From contig CAISTG010000028.1 in assembly GCA_903888345.1 (NCBI GenBank), forward strand, positions 1 through 51,606: 51,606 nucleotides of DNA, given 5' to 3'. The stretch's first letter is position 1, and each line of letters opens with the position of its first letter. The position numbers and the translations under genes are program-made. This DNA is from Candidatus Buchananbacteria bacterium. GTDB taxonomy: Bacteria > Patescibacteriota > Patescibacteriia > 2-01-FULL-39-33. Below, piece by piece: positions 51,200 to 51,606 of the stretch. Below the pieces are notes generated by a model. The model was given only the letters and a program-made list of their open reading frames with translations, was not told where the DNA came from and ran no database searches.

Positions 51200-51541
51200 A
51201 TGCAACGTATAATTGTCGCCATCGTCGTTTTCGCGCTGTTTTTCCTGATCATCCCGATGATGGGCTGCAATATGGCCGAATCTCTCCGTGCCCAGAAGGA
51301 AGAAGAAATCGCCTGGGTCAAGAAAAACAAGGAGGAGATCAAGCAGAGACAAAAGCAGTACGACCAGAGGACGGCAGACCGGGTCATTAAGAGTCTGAAA
51401 TATGCACATGACCCTCGCACAAATATGTGCTTTTCTTTCTCCAATGATAGGCCATCCAGCGCCAGCGTCAGCTATGTTCCCTGCGAGAACATTCCCCCGG
51501 AGCTCTTGATTGAAGTGAAAATCGAGGATATCGAGAAGTAA
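51200..51541 (+). CDS. predicted lipoprotein (113 aa), hypothetical
   Basis: MQRIIVAIVVFALFFLIIPMMGC lipobox; TAGGAG RBS. Confidence 0.78.
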   Translation: MQRIIVAIVVFALFFLIIPMMGCNMAESLRAQKEEEIAWVKKNKEEIKQRQKQYDQRTADRVIKSLKYAHDPRTNMCFSFSNDRPSSASVSYVPCENIPPELLIEVKIEDIEK

Positions 51542-51556
51542 CCATCCGTTCTTTCC

Positions 51557-51597
51557 TGCACCTGCTAGCTTCGGCCAGCAGGTGCATATTTTTTTAT
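51557..51597 (+). terminator. intrinsic terminator TGCACCTGCT...AGCAGGTGCA + TATTTTTTTATT
   Basis: 10-bp stem followed by T-run. Confidence 0.92.
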
Positions 51598-51606
51598 TTA
51601 AATTTA

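Noticed and set aside
1-51606. tRNA or rRNA genes
   Set aside because: No cloverleaf-like or rRNA-conserved segments recognised by eye in the intergenic regions; a tRNAscan/Infernal run would be needed to exclude them formally.

Overview
The window looks like a Patescibacteria (CPR)-type chromosome segment. That assignment is an inference from small compact genes, very large surface proteins and AT-rich intergenic regions with REP-like palindromes. There are three parts. (i) Ordinary housekeeping genes: tyrS, valS (interrupted by an in-frame TAA), trxB/trxA, lspA, a DksA/TraR-type protein, rsmE, glyA, a DHH phosphoesterase, queA, a PH-domain protein and ruvB. (ii) Surface and accessory genes: a triple-LamG protein; a Fic protein flanked by repeats; a 3845-aa GIGT-repeat fiber protein with an internal S74-type chaperone domain, translationally coupled to a small HTH gene; a three-gene secreted/anchored operon; and several ORFan units on the + strand, each with a near-consensus promoter, a 5' stem-loop and an intrinsic terminator. 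(iii) The standout, about 33.2-46.2 kb: a same-strand cluster encoding a nearly complete NAD+ salvage/recycling circuit. It contains a nicotinamidase-like protein, an ADP-ribosylglycohydrolase, NadD, a small ORFan, an ADP-ribose-type NUDIX, PncB, a histidine phosphatase, a deoxyribosyltransferase-like/NUDIX fusion, a divergent PRPP-synthetase-like protein, and glutamine-dependent NAD synthetase split into two genes, plus uncharacterised proteins at both ends and recurring palindromes between genes. Other notable signals are a dispersed ~300 bp structured repeat with a compensatory base-pair change between its two copies, and five ATGTC boxes on an exact 10-bp register over the HTH/giant-protein promoter. 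All homology calls come from motif recognition by eye; no database search was run.
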